Below, piece after piece: positions 59,828 to 64,000 of a DNA stretch of 64,000 nt. Every line of letters begins with the position of its first letter. Positions within the stretch are counted from its first letter, which is position 1. A model generated the notes under the pieces. That model ran no database searches and was not told the origin of the DNA. It saw only the letters and a list, made by a program, of their open reading frames with translations. The stretch lies in NCBI RefSeq assembly GCF_012027615.1, contig NZ_SNUT01000007.1, positions 100,508 to 164,507 on the forward strand. The letters run 5' to 3'. The position numbers and the translations under genes are program-made. This DNA is from Thermococcus sp. 21S7. Lineage in GTDB: Archaea; Methanobacteriota_B; Thermococci; Thermococcales; Thermococcaceae.

Positions 59828-61132
59828 TCAACCCTCCGCGGTCGCGTCCAAGTTCCGCATGTGCCATATCATGGGCATCGCGAGGAGAACCAGCGCGGCC
59901 CCAATTGGGAAGAGAACCCTGTAGTTCTCACCCGTCAGGTCAACTATTGCACCGCCGAGGACTCCCGCCAGGAGAACCGGCAGGGCGCGGGTGGCCTCAA
60001 AGAAGCCGTAGTACCTGCCGGTGAAGGCCTCCTTTTCGAAGCGGGTCAGCAGGTCGCCGATTACCGGGTAAGATGCCGCCATCAGAACTCCCCATCCAAC
60101 GCCCGCCAGCCCGAGGGCTATCACTATGCCGGTCCTGCTCGTCACGAACCATCCCCATAGCTGGGGCAGGGCGAAGATAACGCCGCCGAGGACTATACTG
60201 AGGCGCCTCCCGAGCCTGTCGTAGATTATTCCCCCGGGCAGTGCCCCGAGGAGAACCGTAACGTTGAAGAGGGCCATCAGGTAGAGGCCCAGGGAGGTCA
60301 CCGCCTTTATGTTCTCCTCGCTCGCCGAGCCGTGCAGGATGTAGGCGAGTATGCCGTAGAGAAAGATGGCTATGAACTCAAAGCTCATCCACCACAGGGT
60401 CTGGGCAGTGTAGAACCTGAGAAAATCGCGGTTCTCGACGATGCTTTTGAGGTATTCAACGAGTCCCTCGTTCTCTTCCATCTCAGGTGCTTCTGGCTCT
60501 TTGATGGCGAAATAGACGAAGAGTGCCGCGCCTATCAGGAACGCCGCCGTTATGAGGAACGGAACCTTAAGGTATTGGGTCTGTGCAAGCGCCTTTATCC
60601 CCTCGCTCTCCCCGGTCTCGGCTGCGGCCTTTGAGATGAGGAATCCCGCGAGGCCGAAGAGAAAGAGGTTTGCCGCCCATTCAAAGAGGGTTATCACGCC
60701 GCTGGCCTTTCCGCGGTGACCGCTCTCAACCGTGTCGGGCATCAGGGCGCGGTACTGGGCGGTGTATAGATGCATCGAGAGGTAGAAGAATCCCAGAACC
60801 AGCGCGAAGCCCCACAGCGGCACTCCCATGACGTAGGAGCCGTATATCATGAGTGCGGCGATGCCGGCGAGAACTCCGCCGACCATTATGAAGGGCCTTC
60901 TCCGGCCGTGTCTTGATTTAAGTGTATCGCTGTAATAACCGAGAAGAACGGGTACAAACAGACCGATGAAGCCCTCAACGGCCAAGATCGTCCCCTTGAC
61001 AAATGCCGAACCGGTGTAGCCGGAGAGCAGAGGGAAAGACAGGCCCTTGTTGAGCGCCCAGCCGGTGCTTCTGCTGAACCCTAGCAGGGCAAGGCCCAGA
61101 ACAACACCCCAGCGGAATCCTTTACCCTTCAC
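59828..61132 (-). CDS. MFS transporter (GPH/SLC45-like sugar transporter fold)
   Basis: 434 residues with 12 predicted helices. The loop 2-3 motif is YYSDTLKSRHGRRRPFIMVGG (parts: SDTLKSRHGRRRP), like the D-x-x-R-x-R-GRRRP motif of GPH/SLC45 sugar transporters. The second copy is YDRLGRRLSIVLGG. Substrate unknown; a sugar is plausible. The ATG 61132 follows GGTGGTGAAACC. A related but distinct MFS gene lies just upstream on the same strand, so this is a tandem pair. Confidence 0.88.
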   Translation of the reverse strand: MKGKGFRWGVVLGLALLGFSRSTGWALNKGLSFPLLSGYTGSAFVKGTILAVEGFIGLFVPVLLGYYSDTLKSRHGRRRPFIMVGGVLAGIAALMIYGSYVMGVPLWGFALVLGFFYLSMHLYTAQYRALMPDTVESGHRGKASGVITLFEWAANLFLFGLAGFLISKAAAETGESEGIKALAQTQYLKVPFLITAAFLIGAALFVYFAIKEPEAPEMEENEGLVEYLKSIVENRDFLRFYTAQTLWWMSFEFIAIFLYGILAYILHGSASEENIKAVTSLGLYLMALFNVTVLLGALPGGIIYDRLGRRLSIVLGGVIFALPQLWGWFVTSRTGIVIALGLAGVGWGVLMAASYPVIGDLLTRFEKEAFTGRYYGFFEATRALPVLLAGVLGGAIVDLTGENYRVLFPIGAALVLLAMPMIWHMRNLDATAEG

Positions 61133-61194
61133 GGTTTCACCACCTTATTTGACATCGTTATATCAAAAGGGTTTTTACCTTTTTCTTTTGAAAG

Positions 61195-61223
61195 TCTCGC
61201 CCTTCAGGCGGGGAGAAGTCGGT
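61195..61223 (+). mobile_element. Short IS200/IS605-right-end-like hairpin
   Basis: CGCC-CTTCA-GGCG followed by GGGAGAAGTCGG resembles the 3' end of the remnant at 1200-1505 (hairpin then GGGGAGGAGGTCAG). It may be a minimal relic of a TnpB element or a chance terminator hairpin between the two MFS genes. Too short to be sure. Confidence 0.25.
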
Positions 61224-61262
61224 TTTTGGTCCAAGGGCTAAAACGGAAAAATGAACCGGACA

Positions 61263-62588
61263 TCAGTCCATGTCCGGAACGTAATCCAGTGCCTCTCCCC
61301 CACGCCTCACGATGTCTCCGCGCCTCACGAACTGCATCGCTACGGCCGCCAGGATGAAAAAGGCTATCGAAAACGGTATCAGCGTTCTGTATCCGATGAG
61401 GTCAAGGAAGGCTCCAGCCAGCGGGGGCGCAACGAGGTTCGCCGCCTGGCTGAAGAAGTAGTAGAGTCCGGTGTAGCCGCCGAGCTTCTCCTCGGTCGTC
61501 ATGTCAACGACCATCGGCAGGGAGTTCACGTTGACCATCGCCCAGCCCATGCCGCCCACGAAGAACAGTCCCATGAACGTCATGACCACGGGGTCCGAGA
61601 GGGAGCTGGATTCCGGTTTCTGGCCTTCGCCGACGAGGTACGCTCCCACCAGTATTCCTATGACTATTATGAGGCCGAGGGTTATGGTTCTCCGCCTGCC
61701 CAGCCTGGCACCTACGAAGCCCGCGGGAATCGCGAATACCATGAAGCTCAGGGAGAACAGGCCGAGCATGAATGCCCCCGTGCTCTCCTCGATGCCGAGG
61801 TAGTATTTAGCGTAGCTGGTGAAGAACGTTTCCAGGGAGTTGAAGGCTATGAACCAGAGAAATATCGCAAGGAGAATCGCGAGCAGGCTCCTCTCGTGGC
61901 TGGCGAAGACGTCCTTGAGGTTATCCTTGAGTTCGCCGAAGCTCTTGTGGGAGGTCTCGGCGAGAAGCTTCCGTATATTGAGCCTCTTCCCTGGAACGCG
62001 GTATTCCTCCGGCTCGGGGACGAAGAGGACGACGAGGATGTTGGCGAGGAGCATTATGGCGGCGCCGAGGTAGAACGGGTAGGCGTAGTTCATGTCGTAA
62101 AGGGCCTTGCCGCCGAAATAGGCCAGCAGGGCACCAAGGCCGCCCATGAAGTTGATTATTCCGTTGGCCTGGGAGCGCTTCTCACTTGGGGTTATGTCGG
62201 GCATAAATGCAACGACCGGGGAGCGGAACAGCGCCATGAAGAAGTTCATGAAGATTATCGTTCCCATGAAAAGGGCGAGGCTCCCATACATCCTTGAAAT
62301 CGGTATGAGCGCAAACATTATCGCGGCAGATGGGGCACCCAGGAGTATGTAGGGCTTTCTACGCCCCAGCTTCGTCCGCGTCATGTCGCTCAGCGCGCCC
62401 AGGAACGGGAGCAGCAGGACCGCGAACAGGTTGTCGATTGTCATTATGAAACCGGTCACCGTCTTGCTGAGGTGGAAGGTGTCCTGCAGGAATATCGGCA
62501 CGTAGGCGTTGTACAGCGCCCAGATTATGCTTATCCCAAAAAAGCCAAAACCCAGGATGAATATCCTGCTGTACCTGAACTCTACCAT
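61263..62588 (-). CDS. MFS transporter (GPH/SLC45-like)
   Basis: 441 residues from ATG 62588 (MVEFRYSRIFILGFGFFG), which has GGTGATG upstream; ATGs at 62594 and 62600 lie in or before that site. Twelve predicted helices. The loop 2-3 motif LGALSDMTRTKLGRRKPYI (parts: LSDMTRTKLGRRKP) is shared with the neighbouring transporter, and the mid-protein copy is GARLGRRRTITLG. It resembles sugar or SLC45-type carriers; substrate not deducible. The two MFS genes and the hydrolase are all on the minus strand and may be one unit. Confidence 0.88.
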   Translation of the reverse strand: MVEFRYSRIFILGFGFFGISIIWALYNAYVPIFLQDTFHLSKTVTGFIMTIDNLFAVLLLPFLGALSDMTRTKLGRRKPYILLGAPSAAIMFALIPISRMYGSLALFMGTIIFMNFFMALFRSPVVAFMPDITPSEKRSQANGIINFMGGLGALLAYFGGKALYDMNYAYPFYLGAAIMLLANILVVLFVPEPEEYRVPGKRLNIRKLLAETSHKSFGELKDNLKDVFASHERSLLAILLAIFLWFIAFNSLETFFTSYAKYYLGIEESTGAFMLGLFSLSFMVFAIPAGFVGARLGRRRTITLGLIIVIGILVGAYLVGEGQKPESSSLSDPVVMTFMGLFFVGGMGWAMVNVNSLPMVVDMTTEEKLGGYTGLYYFFSQAANLVAPPLAGAFLDLIGYRTLIPFSIAFFILAAVAMQFVRRGDIVRRGGEALDYVPDMD

Positions 62589-62675
62589 GTTCATCACCAT
62601 ACTATTTTAGTCCTCAATGAACTAAACCGCTGAGTTTATAAGGATTTTCGGTTTTCAGACGAGTAGGGACAGGAG

Positions 62676-62905
62676 ATGGAGCAACCAAGTATCTTGGGGC
62701 ACAGGGGGTTCAGGGGAAGGCTCGAAAACACTCTCCCGGCATTCAGGAGGGCGCTCAAATACGCCGATGGAATAGAGTTCGACATCAGGCTAACCGGCGA
62801 TGGAAAGCTGGTGATACACCACGACGGCTCCTTCTACGCGGACGGCTCGCGGTACCGGCTACGGACGCTGAGCCTGAGGGAGCTGTGGAAGCTGCACCGT
62901 TCTGG
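62676..62905 (+). pseudogene. Glycerophosphodiester phosphodiesterase, truncated by tnpB element
   Basis: Only the first 76-77 residues remain. They show the GDPD signature: LGHRGFRGRLENTLPAF (His and Arg of the active site, Glu of ENT), GIEFDIRLTGDGKLVIHHDG (metal Glu/Asp and second catalytic His). The frame stops at TAG 62907, inside the terminal palindrome of the inserted element; a full GDPD is about 240 residues. The start ATG follows GGACAGGAG. The remainder should lie beyond the window's right edge, on the far side of the element. Confidence 0.9.
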
Positions 62906-62951
62906 TTAGCCGTAACTTGTGTAAAGTTTGTAAGCCTCGTTACGGCTAACC
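62904..62951. repeat. Terminal palindrome of the tnpB element
   Basis: GGTTAGCCGTAAC (62904-62916) and GTTACGGCTAACC (62939-62951) are perfect 13-bp inverted copies around a 22-base loop. The hairpin contains the last codons and stop of tnpB and abuts the GDPD gene. Subterminal palindromes of this kind mark IS200/IS605 right ends, and this segment should also be the 3' scaffold of the element's guide RNA. Confidence 0.85.
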
Positions 62952-64000
62952 TTCCCTCCTCCCATCTTCATTGGAGGGCTTTCGGGGGGAACGGTGACTC
63001 CCCACATCTTCAAGGCTTTCAAACGAACATTCCAAGAGCCGACCACATCACGGTCGGCTTCAAACCCACAATTCGAACACTTCAAAACCCTGTGCCCATT
63101 CGGGCTTAACTTACTCCCACACACCGGGCACAGGGAGGAAGTATGAGCAGGATTCACGAAAACAACCCTAACACTCTTCAACTTCGCCTTGTATTCGATA
63201 ATGCTTTGAAGCTTCCGAAAACTCCACCTGTGAAGGCGACCATTCATCTCAGCCGAATACCTGATTGAGTCCCTGATTTTCGTTAAATCTTCAAGGGCGA
63301 TTCCACCATATTTTTCCGCCAACTCAACGATTTTATTAGCCAGTTTATGGTACAAGTCGTTCAGCCTGTTCTTCTCCCTCCGCCCGTATTTTTCGAGGAG
63401 TTCCTTCCTCTTCTTCCCGCTCCTAATCTTCCGCTGTATTCTCCTCCTTTTCACGAAGTAGCCCGTCCTGACTTCCCGCTCGTGAGTGATGATTTGGAGG
63501 AACTCTCCATTTGGGAGTGAAAGCGTAACGTTGTTCTCATTCAAATCCACTCCAACAAAAGCTTTCGGCTCTTTAACTTCAACTTCCCTTGAGAAGGCAA
63601 CATTGAGAAAAGTTCCTTTTGGAGTTCTAACCAACCACGCTTGGCCAATCTTCCAGTCCTTGAACCGCTCATGGTATTTGGCCGGGTAAAACTCTAACTG
63701 GATTCGTCCCCTGGGAGTGGAGAGTTTTACGGTTTTATCCTCCAAGTCAAGTTTGAACAAGTGGTCGTCCAGCATAATAACTTCTTTCTTGAAAACGGGC
63801 TTTCCCTTGGCTTTTCCCTTCTTTCTCCGCTTCCTAAAGCTTTTGAATATTGCCGTCGCCATCTGGCAGGCCGTGTAAAGGTAATGACTTGGCAGTTCCG
63901 GATACTCCTTTCGAAGTTTTTTGTAAGTTTCCTTTTTCAGCCGGTAAAAGCTGGTTACATTGTTCTCAAAAGCGTGAGTGATGAGAAAGTTCACGATTTC
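62906..64000 (-). CDS. tnpB: TnpB RNA-guided nuclease of an IS200/IS605-family element (N-terminus outside window)
   Basis: At least 362 residues; the frame is open at base 64000, so the true start and roughly 40 residues are missing (GTG 63994 is only an internal codon). RuvC-like residues: Asp in FVGVDLNENNVTLSL (about 153), Glu in GIALEDLTKIRD (about 240), Asp in FEADRDVVGSWN (about 328). The zinc ribbon is CPVCGSK...CSNCGFEAD. TnpB is a guide-RNA-directed nuclease that helps retain the element (established). All catalytic residues are present. The C-terminus runs into the terminal palindrome. No tnpA is visible; it could lie beyond the edge. Confidence 0.93.
   Translation of the reverse strand, partial: EIVNFLITHAFENNVTSFYRLKKETYKKLRKEYPELPSHYLYTACQMATAIFKSFRKRRKKGKAKGKPVFKKEVIMLDDHLFKLDLEDKTVKLSTPRGRIQLEFYPAKYHERFKDWKIGQAWLVRTPKGTFLNVAFSREVEVKEPKAFVGVDLNENNVTLSLPNGEFLQIITHEREVRTGYFVKRRRIQRKIRSGKKRKELLEKYGRREKNRLNDLYHKLANKIVELAEKYGGIALEDLTKIRDSIRYSAEMNGRLHRWSFRKLQSIIEYKAKLKSVRVVFVNPAHTSSLCPVCGSKLSPNGHRVLKCSNCGFEADRDVVGSWNVRLKALKMWGVTVPPESPPMKMGGGKVSRNEAYKLYTSYG

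Noticed and set aside
61251..62297. 348-codon plus-strand frame
   Set aside because: Antisense to the MFS transporter; His/Glu/Val-rich shadow of hydrophobic codons.

Overview
The window is a chromosome segment of a hyperthermophilic euryarchaeon of the order Thermococcales, almost certainly a Thermococcus. Evidence seen here: an intein-free reverse gyrase next to a TrmBL2-like chromatin protein, a fused HPS-PHI enzyme, ADP-forming acetyl-CoA synthetase beta subunit, an archaeal histone, the SurR/Pdo redox pair, archaeal DnaG, a GTP-type PEP carboxykinase beside an alpha-glucan phosphorylase, GGTG-type ribosome binding sites, BRE/TATA promoters, and a CRISPR repeat of the Pyrococcus/Thermococcus type (starts GTTGCAATAAG, ends GAATTGAAAG). 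From memory, the order from HPS-PHI through reverse gyrase to acetyl-CoA synthetase and cas resembles T. kodakarensis; this was not checked by alignment.

Layout. 1-15.8 kb holds core genes, mostly on the minus strand: aspS (cut by the left edge), an IS200/IS605-like noncoding remnant, a KH protein, an HD/DUF4392/HAD cluster ending in a divergent FtsZ/tubulin-like protein, hps-phi, an arginase-fold gene with two small genes, trmBL2, rgy, a SWIM protein, a secreted DUF4139 protein and acdB. 16.0-25.3 kb is a type I cas operon (cas6, cas3, short large subunit, small subunit, cas7, cas5, cas4, cas1, second cas4) with cas2 convergent. 25.35-25.87 kb is the leader and 25.87-31.85 kb the array, 89 full repeats by hand count plus a 17-nt partial repeat that abuts the 3' end of a P-loop kinase-like gene.

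32.7-40.4 kb carries the divergent pdo/surR pair with a perfect SurR-type operator, a ferredoxin, a geranylgeranyl reductase, and topA interrupted by a 511-residue intein two residues before the catalytic tyrosine. 40.3-47.1 kb has two tRNAs, dcd, a histone, a radical SAM protein, a Toprim protein, dnaG and gltX. 47.1-55.8 kb has a transporter, the glucan phosphorylase with a TGM-like operator over its start site, PEP carboxykinase, a nucleotidyltransferase, an unknown gene and tmk. Next comes a well-formed C/D box sRNA and a possible divergent second one, then a methyltransferase, an ABC exporter, a hydrolase and two MFS transporters. The right edge holds a glycerophosphodiesterase gene cut by a tnpB element ending in a 13-bp terminal palindrome.

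Most unusual points: the cas effector block is visibly AT-richer than the cas6 and adaptation genes flanking it; Cas3 is a helicase-then-HD fusion; the large subunit is short; Cas7 carries Cys motifs; and the array records a duplicated two-spacer block, two spacers from one target offset by one base, and a run of variant repeats.
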